Positions 1-8,628 of a stretch of 59,563 nucleotides of DNA are shown here, in pieces. Source of the stretch: an uncultured Lachnospiraceae bacterium (GTDB taxonomy: Bacteria > Bacillota > Clostridia > Lachnospirales > Lachnospiraceae); the NCBI GenBank assembly GCA_947178145.1, contig CAMWXE010000026.1, forward strand, positions 1-59,563, written 5' to 3'. The notes under the pieces are model-generated. The model ran no database searches. It was given only the letters and a program-made list of their open reading frames with translations, and had not been told where the DNA came from. A program made the position numbers and the translations under genes. Position 1 is the first letter of the stretch. Each line of letters begins with the position of its first letter.

Positions 1-372
1 ATAGCGTGCTGACTTTGATAATAAAATATATTATATAAATGAATTAGATTCCGTAATGCTTGTCTTTTGGTCTTTGGTTTCTTTGGTTCGGAATAGTGTG
101 GTGCTGGCGGTCTATCTCTTGTTTCGGTTGCTTGCTTCTTTACCGTACATGAGCATTGGATGAAGGGTTACTGTTCACGTTACTGCTCACAGGATATTCC
201 AAAAATTATTTCAAATAACAGTTTACTTAATCTGCAAGATTATGTATAATTATATACTATAGCGGTTCAGCCACACTCGTTGACTGAACGGGGAACTGTG
301 CAAAACAAGCTAAAATACATAGGCTGTTCTTATACAATTCCTAAGATATAAATCAGATTTGAAAGGATAAGA
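1..372 (+). other. Upstream region of the ilv operon
   Basis: No conventional gene is seen here. Positions 56-163 could encode a 35-residue peptide in which 16 residues are Leu, Val or Ile, but there is no clear ribosome binding site before its ATG. Downstream of a candidate promoter (222-250) the sequence can form a hairpin, GTTCAG 265-270 with CTGAAC 284-289. The CAGCC at 268-272 could instead pair with GGCTG at 322-326, so two exclusive folds are possible. I looked for the T-box signature AGGGTGGNACCGCG and did not find it. How the operon is regulated therefore stays open. Confidence 0.4.
222..250 (+). promoter_or_regulatory. Candidate promoter of the ilv operon
   Basis: TTTACT at 222-227 and TATAAT at 245-250 are separated by 17 bases. 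A second -10-like TATACT lies at 253-258. This would give a leader of about 115 bases before ilvB. Confidence 0.45.
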
Positions 373-2001
373 GTGAACATCATGATCGGTGCTGACGCAA
401 TCGTAAAATGTCTCGAGAATGAGGGTGTTACAACGGTATATGGTTATCCCGGAGTAGCGATTTGCCCATTTTATAACAGTATTCTCGACTCAGAAATCAG
501 GACAATATTAGTTAGAACAGAGCAGAATGCTGCACATGCAGCGAGCGGAGAAGCCCGAGTCACCGGTAATGTGGGAGTGTGTGCTGTTACGAGCGGCCCG
601 GGCGCGACCAACCTGATCACAGGTATCGCGACAGCGTTTGCGGACAGTATTCCCATGGTATGTATATCAGGACAGGTAAGAAGTGAGCTGATTGGAAGCG
701 ACGTATTTCAGGAGGCAGATATTACAGGAGCGGTAGAGTCTTTCGTCAAATACAGCTATCTCATCAAAAATGTGGATGACATTCCACGTGTGTTCAAGGA
801 AGCGTTTCACATCGCAAATTCTGGCAGAAAAGGACCTGTATTGATCGATGTTCCGATTGATATACAGAATGCAGCTGTCAGGAATTTTAAATATCCAGAG
901 ACAGTCAATATTCGTGCATATAAACCAACTGTAAAAGGCAATGTGGTCCAGATCAAGAAGGTTATCAAAGAACTGGAAAAGGCCAAAAGACCGATTATCT
1001 GCGCAGGAGGCGGCGTACACCTGAGCGAGGCTGTTCCAGAGCTTCGCATGTTTGCAGACAAATACCGGATTCCGGTGGTGTCTACAATGATGGGAATCGG
1101 TGTCATGCGCACGAAAGATCCCATGTACTTTGGCATGGTTGGAAATAATGGAAAGGCCTATGCCAACCGCGCTATGAACGAGTCTGATCTCTTGATAATG
1201 GTAGGCGCAAGAGTCGCAGACAGGGCTGTCAGCCAGCCAGACTTGATTACTACCAACAAGATTTTGGTACATATTGATGTCGATCCCGCGGAGATTGGCA
1301 AGAATGTCGGACCTTCGATTCCGCTTGTGGGCGACGCAAGGCATATTTTTGAAGATATCATGAAAGAGGAATTCACCTGCGAACATGAGGAGTGGATTAA
1401 GACACTGGAAGGATATCGCGAGACAATGGTTCAAAAGAGAAATCCCAATCCTGCGTACGTTGATCCCGCAGCATTTATAACCATGCTTTCCAATGAGATG
1501 AAAGATGATGCCGTGTATGTTGCCGATGTCGGACAGAATCAAATCTGGAGCTGCAATTATCATATTGTGAGAAATGGGCGATTTCTCACATCGGGCGGAA
1601 TGGGAACAATGGGTTATTCCATACCTGCTGCCATGGGAGTGAAGCGCGGCGATATGAATCGGCAAGTTGTCGCAGTGTGCGGCGATGGTTCCTTCCAGAT
1701 GTCAATGATGGAGCTGGCAACAATTGTGCAGCATCACATTCCGGTTAAAATTATCGTGATTAAGAATAATTACCTTGGTATGGTGCGTGAATTTCAGCAT
1801 TATACCTATAAGGATCACTATTCTGTTGTCGATATCAAGGATGGCACACCCGATCTTGAGAAACTTGCAGCTGCATATGATATTCCGTTTATCCGGGTGG
1901 AAAACATGTCACACGCACAGGAAAAGATAAGAACATTTCTGGCCGAGGACAACACAATGCTCATGGAATGTCTCGTAGACCCTATGGATTTAGTGAAGTA
2001 A
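373..2001 (+). CDS. ilvB: Acetolactate synthase large (catalytic) subunit
   Basis: This is a thiamine-diphosphate enzyme that condenses two pyruvates to acetolactate, or pyruvate with 2-oxobutyrate to acetohydroxybutyrate. It is the first common step of valine, leucine and isoleucine synthesis in the cytoplasm. The 542-residue protein has the N-terminal TPP-binding domain with the catalytic Glu in RTEQNAAHAASG, a central FAD/nucleotide-fold domain, and a C-terminal TPP/Mg motif starting GDGS and ending in Asn-Asn. Length is normal for the family. I kept the GTG start at 373 because AAAGG at 362-366 is well spaced from it; ATG at 382 is an alternative. Two small-subunit genes and ilvC follow closely, indicating one operon. 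It is recognised with high certainty, although catabolic AlsS-like enzymes share the fold. Confidence 0.93.
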   Translation: MNIMIGADAIVKCLENEGVTTVYGYPGVAICPFYNSILDSEIRTILVRTEQNAAHAASGEARVTGNVGVCAVTSGPGATNLITGIATAFADSIPMVCISGQVRSELIGSDVFQEADITGAVESFVKYSYLIKNVDDIPRVFKEAFHIANSGRKGPVLIDVPIDIQNAAVRNFKYPETVNIRAYKPTVKGNVVQIKKVIKELEKAKRPIICAGGGVHLSEAVPELRMFADKYRIPVVSTMMGIGVMRTKDPMYFGMVGNNGKAYANRAMNESDLLIMVGARVADRAVSQPDLITTNKILVHIDVDPAEIGKNVGPSIPLVGDARHIFEDIMKEEFTCEHEEWIKTLEGYRETMVQKRNPNPAYVDPAAFITMLSNEMKDDAVYVADVGQNQIWSCNYHIVRNGRFLTSGGMGTMGYSIPAAMGVKRGDMNRQVVAVCGDGSFQMSMMELATIVQHHIPVKIIVIKNNYLGMVREFQHYTYKDHYSVVDIKDGTPDLEKLAAAYDIPFIRVENMSHAQEKIRTFLAEDNTMLMECLVDPMDLVK

Positions 2002-2017
2002 GGAGGTTCCATTTCAT

Positions 2018-2500
2018 ATGAAAAAAATATATTCTGTATTGGTAGAGAACAGAGCCGGTGTACTTTGCAAGGTCTCAGGTCTGTTCTCAAGAAGATGCTT
2101 TAATATTGACAGTCTTGCCGTTGGTGAGACAGACGATCCGGCTGTTTCCTGCATGACGATCGTAAGTTCGGGAAATCAGCGCACAATCGAACAGATTGAG
2201 AAGCAGCTGAACAAGAAGCTTGATGTCATCAAGGTAAAAACGTTTGACGAAAAGGACAGCATCAGCAGAGAGCTGATGTTGATTAAGGTAAAGTACAACC
2301 GGGGCACCCGGCGTGATATTATGGAAATCTGTGAGATTATGAAGGCCGATATTGTCGATATGTCAAACAACAACATGATCATACAGATCTGTGATATGCC
2401 GGAGCGGATTAAAGTTATGCTTGATATGCTCAAGTCAATTAGCATCGTGGAAGTGGCAAGAACGGGGACATTGGCTTTACCTAAATGTATTGACAATTAA
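2018..2500 (+). CDS. ilvN: Acetolactate synthase regulatory subunit, first copy
   Basis: This small subunit binds the IlvB catalytic chain, raises its activity and gives feedback inhibition by valine. The 160 residues show an N-terminal ACT domain (LVENRAGVLCKVSGLFSRR, then FNIDSL), followed by the C-terminal small-subunit domain ending near ARTGTLAL. AGGAGG lies 12 bases before the ATG, right after the ilvB stop. It differs clearly from the next gene: the glycine usual after the RR pair is replaced by CFNID, and the tail is shorter. Two diverged regulatory subunits behind one catalytic gene are unusual, and one may respond to a different effector or have a different role. Confidence 0.88.
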   Translation: MKKIYSVLVENRAGVLCKVSGLFSRRCFNIDSLAVGETDDPAVSCMTIVSSGNQRTIEQIEKQLNKKLDVIKVKTFDEKDSISRELMLIKVKYNRGTRRDIMEICEIMKADIVDMSNNNMIIQICDMPERIKVMLDMLKSISIVEVARTGTLALPKCIDN

Positions 2501-2573
2501 TATCAGAGTTGCTAAAATGATGTTTGGTTATTGATACAGTAATTTGTGATGCAGTTTAAGGGAGTGTAGCTTT

Positions 2574-3074
2574 ATGCAGAATAGAGTATTTCAGCTTTTG
2601 GCTGATAACAATGCCGGCGTCTTGAGCCGTATATCAGGATTGTTCTCAAGGCGCGGCTATAATATTGAGAGTATTACAGCGGGTGTCACAGCAGATCCCC
2701 GCTACAGCCGCATAACGATCGTGACTTCAGGGGATGAGGAAATTCTTGACCAGATTGAAAAACAGGTTGCAAAGCTGATCGATGTCAGGGATATTCGCGA
2801 ATTAAAGCCTGAGAAAAGCGTTTACAGAGAACTCTGCCTTATCAAGGTGAGATCAACGCCGGAAAAGCGGCAGGGCGTCATTGCAGTGGCGGATATTTTC
2901 AGGGCAAAGATTGTCGATGTCAATGTAGACAGCCTTATTGTTGAGCTCACTGGTAACCAGTCAAAGATCGAAGCATTTATCAATCTTCTTCAGGATTATG
3001 AAATTCTAGAGATTGCAAGGACAGGTATCGCCGGACTTGGGCGCGGTACGGATGAACTGGTAAATCTGGAGTAG
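2574..3074 (+). CDS. ilvN: Acetolactate synthase regulatory subunit, second copy
   Basis: This 166-residue protein is the more canonical of the two small subunits. It has the ACT domain with NNAGVLSRISGLFSRRGYNI near residues 11-30 and the usual C-terminal domain with the conserved EIARTGI motif near residue 149. It should bind IlvB and modulate its valine sensitivity. A spacer of 73 bases separates it from the first copy, and AGGGAG precedes its ATG. It is clearly homologous to the upstream gene, sharing the GLFSRR core, the VSSG/VTSG strand and the IEKQ helix. Many positions differ, so this is an old duplication or a replacement rather than a recent copy. Confidence 0.9.
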   Translation: MQNRVFQLLADNNAGVLSRISGLFSRRGYNIESITAGVTADPRYSRITIVTSGDEEILDQIEKQVAKLIDVRDIRELKPEKSVYRELCLIKVRSTPEKRQGVIAVADIFRAKIVDVNVDSLIVELTGNQSKIEAFINLLQDYEILEIARTGIAGLGRGTDELVNLE

Positions 3075-3102
3075 GTGCTATTTTATTAAATTAATATATT
3101 AG

Positions 3103-4140
<1,038 letters not shown>

Positions 4141-4187
4141 TCATAATACACAGAAGGTTGGGTTAATTTGTAAAAAAAGTTATTCAA

Positions 4188-4226
4188 AAGGGAGAAATCA
4201 GAAACATACGTTTCTTTTTCTCCCTT
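4188..4226 (+). terminator. Hairpin after ilvC, possible terminator
   Basis: AAGGGAGAAA at 4188-4197 pairs perfectly with TTTCTCCCTT at 4217-4226. An inner pair, AGAAAC with GTTTCT, lies at 4200-4215. The following bases are ATTAAATT, not a clean T run, so termination may be weak. The inner palindrome also resembles a LexA site. Confidence 0.5.
4201..4214 (+). promoter_or_regulatory. LexA-box-like site upstream of ruvAB
   Basis: GAAACATACGTTTC fits the Gram-positive SOS consensus CGAACRNRYGTTYG at 11 of 14 positions, and its four central bases fit exactly. It lies 30 bases before the ruvA -10 box. It also forms the inner part of a hairpin, so the symmetry may only reflect a terminator. Confidence 0.4.
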
Positions 4227-4243
4227 ATTAAATTCATTTGTGC

Positions 4244-4249
4244 TATAAT
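4244..4249 (+). promoter_or_regulatory. Extended -10 promoter of ruvAB
   Basis: A perfect TATAAT is preceded by TGC, giving an extended -10 element about 37 bases before the ruvA start. No good -35 hexamer is seen. Confidence 0.55.
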
Positions 4250-4285
4250 TAATATGATGAACTTATATTTGTGGAGGTATATGAA

Positions 4286-4897
4286 ATGTATGCATATATA
4301 AAAGGTGAAATTGTCGATCTCTCAGATGACAATTTAGTATTAGAGTGTAATAATATCGGATACAATATTCGAATCCCGCTCAGTGTGGCGCAACGTCTGC
4401 CGGGAACCGGCGCTACAGTAAAGATCTATACCTACACAAGTGTACGCGAGGATGCTTTTCAGTTGTTTGGTTTTCTCTCAAAGGACGACTTGGAAATTTA
4501 CAAAAAGCTGATTGCAGTAAATGGAATCGGCCCTAAGGGGGCGTTGAGTATTTTGTCGGCGATGAGCGCGGATGATCTTCGTTTTGCCATTCTTTCCGGA
4601 GATTCCAAAGCGATATCAAAAGCGCCGGGAATTGGCAACAAATCAGCCGAGCGGATTATTTTGGAATTGCGGGATAAGGTTCACCTTATGAGTGAGGCTG
4701 TATCGACGGAGTCGATATCAGCGGCAACAGATGCCAAGTCCAATTCCGCGGCCAGAAATGAGGCCTTGGAGGCGCTGACATCGCTGGGGTATTCCCCATC
4801 GGAGGCTTTGAAAGCTTTGCAGCAGCTCTCGATTACGGAAGATATGGACTCAGGAGTAATCTTAAAGCAGGCCTTGAAAATAATCAGTACAATATAA
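4286..4897 (+). CDS. ruvA: Holliday junction DNA helicase subunit RuvA
   Basis: RuvA binds four-way DNA junctions and loads the RuvB motor for branch migration in recombinational repair. The start is set at ATG 4286 because GGAGG at 4273-4277 is its ribosome binding site and RuvA proteins begin like MYAYIKGE. That gives 203 residues, normal for RuvA. The N-terminal OB fold is followed by two helix-hairpin-helix motifs (VNGIGPKGALSIL and APGIGNKSAERIILEL). A flexible linker and the C-terminal RuvB-binding domain (ALTSLGYSPSEALKAL) complete it. ruvB follows 18 bases later. A LexA-like site and an extended -10 promoter lie upstream, which fits SOS control. Confidence 0.95.
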   Translation: MYAYIKGEIVDLSDDNLVLECNNIGYNIRIPLSVAQRLPGTGATVKIYTYTSVREDAFQLFGFLSKDDLEIYKKLIAVNGIGPKGALSILSAMSADDLRFAILSGDSKAISKAPGIGNKSAERIILELRDKVHLMSEAVSTESISAATDAKSNSAARNEALEALTSLGYSPSEALKALQQLSITEDMDSGVILKQALKIISTI

Positions 4898-4915
4898 ATG
4901 TTTTTGGAGGGTTCT

Positions 4916-5914
4916 ATGGCAGCCAGAGTAATAGAGACAAAACTGTTGGACGAGGATGTCAAAATAGAAGGAAGTCTGCGTCCTCAGTCGTTAAAGGACT
5001 ATATCGGACAAAAAAAAGCGAAGGAAATTCTAAGAATCTATATTGAAGCTGCAAAACAGAGAGAAGATTCTTTGGATCATGTCCTTTTTTATGGGCCTCC
5101 TGGTCTGGGAAAAACGACACTTGCTGGTATCATTGCAAATGAGATGGGGGTCCATATCAAAGTGACAAGCGGACCGGCCATTGAAAAACCTGGCGACATA
5201 GCCGCGATTTTAAATGGACTTCAGGAGGGGGATATTCTGTTCATCGACGAGATTCACCGACTGAACAGGCAGGTGGAGGAAGTACTTTATCCTGCGATGG
5301 AGGATTATGCGATTGATATCATGATCGGAAAAGGGACCTCTGCGCGGTCTGTGCGGCTTGATTTGCCCAGATTTACGCTGATTGGAGCCACGACGCGGGC
5401 CGGACTTCTGACGGCTCCGCTGAGAGACCGTTTTGGTGTCATTCAACATCTTGAATTTTACTCTGTTGAGGAATTGAAGCTGATCATCCAGCACTCCGCC
5501 CGTGTGCTGAATGTACAGATCGATGAGCAGGGAGCATTGGAGCTTGCCAGAAGAAGCCGTGGCACACCGCGTCTTGCAAATCGTATGCTGCGGAGGGTGC
5601 GTGATTTTGCACAGGTAAAATATGACGGCCGCATCACACTGGAGGCAGCGAACACAGCGCTTGACATATTGGATGTCGATAAGCTCGGACTGGATCAGAC
5701 AGACCGTCTGATATTGATGACAATGATTGAACGCTTTAGCGGCGGACCGGTGGGGCTTGATACCTTGTCAGCGGCAATCGGTGAAGACAGTGGTACGATT
5801 GAGGACGTCTATGAGCCCTATCTGATCAAAAACGGTTTTATCACACGCACACCGCGCGGCAGAGTTGTGTCGGAGCTTACATACCGCCATTTCGGACTTG
5901 AAATGCCTGAATGA
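4916..5914 (+). CDS. ruvB: Holliday junction DNA helicase motor RuvB
   Basis: RuvB is the hexameric AAA+ ATPase that drives branch migration together with RuvA. Start ATG 4916 follows GGAGG at 4906-4910 and gives about 332 residues. The N-terminal region ([13 protein letters not shown]) leads into Walker [10 protein letters not shown]. Then come Walker B with IDEIHRL, sensor 1 in [10 protein letters not shown], the arginine finger region PLRDRFG, and the winged-helix DNA-binding domain ending in TPRGRV. All key residues are present. It is co-transcribed with ruvA; no resolvase ruvC is adjacent, but recU, the usual Firmicute resolvase, is found at 37657. Confidence 0.96.
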   Translation: MAARVIETKLLDEDVKIEGSLRPQSLKDYIGQKKAKEILRIYIEAAKQREDSLDHVLFYGPPGLGKTTLAGIIANEMGVHIKVTSGPAIEKPGDIAAILNGLQEGDILFIDEIHRLNRQVEEVLYPAMEDYAIDIMIGKGTSARSVRLDLPRFTLIGATTRAGLLTAPLRDRFGVIQHLEFYSVEELKLIIQHSARVLNVQIDEQGALELARRSRGTPRLANRMLRRVRDFAQVKYDGRITLEAANTALDILDVDKLGLDQTDRLILMTMIERFSGGPVGLDTLSAAIGEDSGTIEDVYEPYLIKNGFITRTPRGRVVSELTYRHFGLEMPE

Positions 5915-5953
5915 TATTTGATATAATGTATAATAGTAACTGAAAACAGTTAC
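5898..5953 (+). promoter_or_regulatory. Promoter and inverted repeat before zapA
   Basis: TTGAAA 5898-5903 and TATAAT 5922-5927 are 18 bases apart, overlapping the end of ruvB. Just downstream a perfect inverted repeat, GTAACTG-AAAA-CAGTTAC, spans 5936-5953. It sits at the likely start of the transcript and could be an operator or a 5' stem. Confidence 0.45.
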
Positions 5954-6037
5954 ATATCGTGAAGAGTAGACTGACATGCGGTTTGCAGTGGAGCTGGTAT
6001 CGCATGACAGATGTTTACAGGAGAAAGGGGCAAGATT

Positions 6038-6451
6038 ATGTCTGCCAAAACAGATACAGAAGTTATTATCGGTGGGAAGGTGCTGACTGTCAGCGGCAAC
6101 GAAAGCGCTGAATATTTGCAGAGAGTGGCATCCTATATCAATAACAAAGTCAATGAGTATGCCAAGATGGATAGTTTTAAACGGCAGTCTGTCGACAAAC
6201 AGAATATGCTGATCCAGTTAAATATTGCAGACGATTACTTTAAGGCCAAAAAGCAGATTGAATTGTTAGAACAGGAGCTGAAAGCAAAGGACAACGAATT
6301 GTATGATCTGAAACATGAGCTGATTGCCACACAAATCAAACTGGATAACACATCAAAATCCCTAAAAGAAGCAAATGAGAATTTGAATGAAAGCTCTAAG
6401 CAGATTATCCGTCTGGAGACGGAGTTGAAGGAATCCAAAAAGCATGAGTGA
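6038..6451 (+). CDS. zapA: Cell division protein ZapA
   Basis: ZapA binds FtsZ and promotes bundling of Z-ring filaments at midcell. Start ATG 6038 is preceded by GAAAGGGG, giving 137 residues. The N-terminal globular domain is typical (TEVIIGGKVLTVSGNESAEYLQRVASYINNKV, quoted here as a region at about residues 5-36). It is followed by a long, charged C-terminal coiled coil that extends further than in E. coli ZapA, as is usual for clostridial forms. The gene overlaps the following U32 gene by 8 bases, so they are translationally coupled. Confidence 0.85.
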   Translation: MSAKTDTEVIIGGKVLTVSGNESAEYLQRVASYINNKVNEYAKMDSFKRQSVDKQNMLIQLNIADDYFKAKKQIELLEQELKAKDNELYDLKHELIATQIKLDNTSKSLKEANENLNESSKQIIRLETELKESKKHE

Positions 6452-8627
6452 ACGAAAAGTAGAATTGTTGGCACCAGCTGGTAATTTTGCGAGTTTCCGA
6501 GCTGCACTGAACGCCGGAGCTGACGCGGTATACCTTGGTGGAGAACAGTATGGCGCACGCGCATACGCGGATAATTTTTCATCGGAGGAGATTGTCGCTG
6601 CACTGCGTATTGCACACATTTTTGACCGAAGGATTTATCTGACAGTCAATACCCTTGTAAAAGAAAGTGAGTTCGAAAATCTGATACCGTATATCACGCC
6701 TTTGTATGAGGCAGGATTGGATGGCGTAATCGTTCAGGATATCGGTGTATTGCAATGTCTGCGTCAAAACTTTCCTGATCTGGAGCTGCACGCAAGTACT
6801 CAGATGACAATCACCGGTGTCTACGGGGCAAACTATCTGCGGAAGCTTGGTGTGTGCCGCATTGTCCCTGCGCGGGAGCTGTCGCTTGATGAAATCAGGG
6901 ACATTAAGGCGAAAACCGATCTGGAAGTCGAGTGCTTTATCCACGGTGCTATGTGCTATGCCTATTCCGGGCAGTGTCTTTTCAGCTCTATTTTGGGAGG
7001 AAGAAGCGGAAATCGCGGACGCTGTGCTGGACCATGCCGCCTGCCATACATGGACAGGAATCATAAAGCGCAGTATCCACTCAGTCTGAAGGATATGTAC
7101 ACACTGCCGATGTTGCCAGAACTGATACAGGCTGGCATTGATTCTTTTAAGATTGAGGGACGCATGAAAAGTCCGGAGTATGTAGCAGGCGTGACTGCAA
7201 TGTACAGGAAATATATTGACTGCTATCTGGAAAATCCAGATAAATCATATGCCGTAAACCCACAAGATGAACAATTGATCCGACAGTTATATATACGTTC
7301 TGACACTTGCAGCGGGTATTATCGGAAGCATAATGACAGGGCGATGGTTACTTTGACTGAGCCTGGATACTCTGGAAGTGCACAGACAGTTCTAAAAGAT
7401 ATTCAGGAAAAATATATTTCTAAAAATATCGTTTTGCCGATAAGCTCAACTGCAAAAATCCGTGCAGGAGAACCGGCGGAACTGACCTTTTCGTGCGGCG
7501 GTGCATCTGTGACTGTGGTGGGAGAGAGCGTGTGCCCGGCCCTGAGCAAACCATTGTGCAGGGAGGATATCGCACAGAAGCTTGGCAGACTTGGAGATAC
7601 GTGCTTTGCACTTGACAGACTGACCATAGACACCGATGGAGCTTCTTTTATGCCAGTGAAGGCGTTAAATGAAATGCGTCGCCAGGCGGTTCAGAGGCTG
7701 GAAGAGAAAATCCTGGAGCAGAGAGGAAGAAGGGCAGAGCACCGAATGGGAACTACCTGGAAAAGAGTGACATCGCAGCATGATCTTGGAGTAAATACAC
7801 TGTGTGTGCTGGTCACAACGAACAAACAGCTATTGACGGCCAATACTTTCTCTGAAATACAGCGGATTTATATAGATGCCGACATTTTTCTTCGCGGTGA
7901 GTTGACAGAGAATTTATTGGATGAAGTCCTTCAGACCGAAAAAGAGTATATCCTTGTGCTGCCTCATATTTTCAGGAAAAGGTCTTATCCATATCTGGCA
8001 TCCTATAAAAGACTTTTGGAGAGCCGACACTTTGCAGGCGTCATGATAAGGAATTTTGAGGAGCTGGAATGGCTGCTGGAAGTTGGCAATACAGAGAGCA
8101 TATGTTCTGACTACACGGTTTCCATATGGAACAATACATCGTTGTCCTTTATGTCAGAACAGATTGATTGTGTTACACTTCCGCTGGAACTGAACAAGAA
8201 AGAACTGAACCGGCTTTCTGCTAATGGCGGGAAGGAGTTTGTCTTATATGGGCATATTCCTATGATGTATTCTGCAAATTGTGTCAGAAAAACATTGGAT
8301 CACTGCATAAAAGACACTGCATCTGCAAATAATAGATATCATTTGACAGACCGCTATCAGAATATTTTCACGGTGGTTCAAAATTGTATACATTGTTATA
8401 ATATTCTATACAACACTGTTCCGTTGTCGCTTCACGGACAGCTTGAAGGGATTCTGAAAAAGAACTATAACAGATTGCGCCTTGATTTTACGGTTGAGAA
8501 TGACGTACAGACGAAGGCCGTGATTGAATATTATTTAGACCGTATGGCAAGGATTCGTTATAGGGAGGCAAAAGAGTTTCCCTGTAAAGAATTTACAAAT
8601 GGACATTATAAGCGTGGAGTAGAATAA
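6444..8627 (+). CDS. U32 family protein, RlhA/YegQ-like
   Basis: This large U32 family protein has 727 residues. Members with this architecture include RlhA, which hydroxylates a cytidine of 23S rRNA; others have been annotated as collagenase-like peptidases. The N-terminus ELLAPAGNFASFRAALNAG and AVYLGG are typical of the U32 barrel. The conserved cysteines in CYAYSGQC, GRCAGPC and the later C-terminal cysteine group (CVRKTLDHC, QNCIHC) suggest an iron-sulfur cluster. A middle region (about residues 380-450) corresponds to the DUF3656-like domain of long U32 proteins. It sits between zapA and the SEDS-PBP gene with overlap or near contact on both sides. I am confident of the family, not of the substrate. 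Confidence 0.8.
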   Translation: MSERKVELLAPAGNFASFRAALNAGADAVYLGGEQYGARAYADNFSSEEIVAALRIAHIFDRRIYLTVNTLVKESEFENLIPYITPLYEAGLDGVIVQDIGVLQCLRQNFPDLELHASTQMTITGVYGANYLRKLGVCRIVPARELSLDEIRDIKAKTDLEVECFIHGAMCYAYSGQCLFSSILGGRSGNRGRCAGPCRLPYMDRNHKAQYPLSLKDMYTLPMLPELIQAGIDSFKIEGRMKSPEYVAGVTAMYRKYIDCYLENPDKSYAVNPQDEQLIRQLYIRSDTCSGYYRKHNDRAMVTLTEPGYSGSAQTVLKDIQEKYISKNIVLPISSTAKIRAGEPAELTFSCGGASVTVVGESVCPALSKPLCREDIAQKLGRLGDTCFALDRLTIDTDGASFMPVKALNEMRRQAVQRLEEKILEQRGRRAEHRMGTTWKRVTSQHDLGVNTLCVLVTTNKQLLTANTFSEIQRIYIDADIFLRGELTENLLDEVLQTEKEYILVLPHIFRKRSYPYLASYKRLLESRHFAGVMIRNFEELEWLLEVGNTESICSDYTVSIWNNTSLSFMSEQIDCVTLPLELNKKELNRLSANGGKEFVLYGHIPMMYSANCVRKTLDHCIKDTASANNRYHLTDRYQNIFTVVQNCIHCYNILYNTVPLSLHGQLEGILKKNYNRLRLDFTVENDVQTKAVIEYYLDRMARIRYREAKEFPCKEFTNGHYKRGVE

Positions 8628-8628
8628 G

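Noticed and set aside
161..196. TTACTGTTCAC-type repeats near 166-190, similar to the repeat at 46627
   Set aside because: The similarity is only about 10 bases and partly chance; I could not define a unit common to both places.
1..372. A T-box or ppGpp/PRPP riboswitch upstream of ilvB
   Set aside because: I could not find the AGGGTGGNACCGCG T-box antiterminator or the ykkC-type core. Only simple hairpins remain.
667..1665. A 332-codon open frame on the reverse strand inside ilvB
   Set aside because: It lies wholly within ilvB, shows no recognisable domain, and has unusual composition (rich in Cys, His, Ile). The forward gene is certain.
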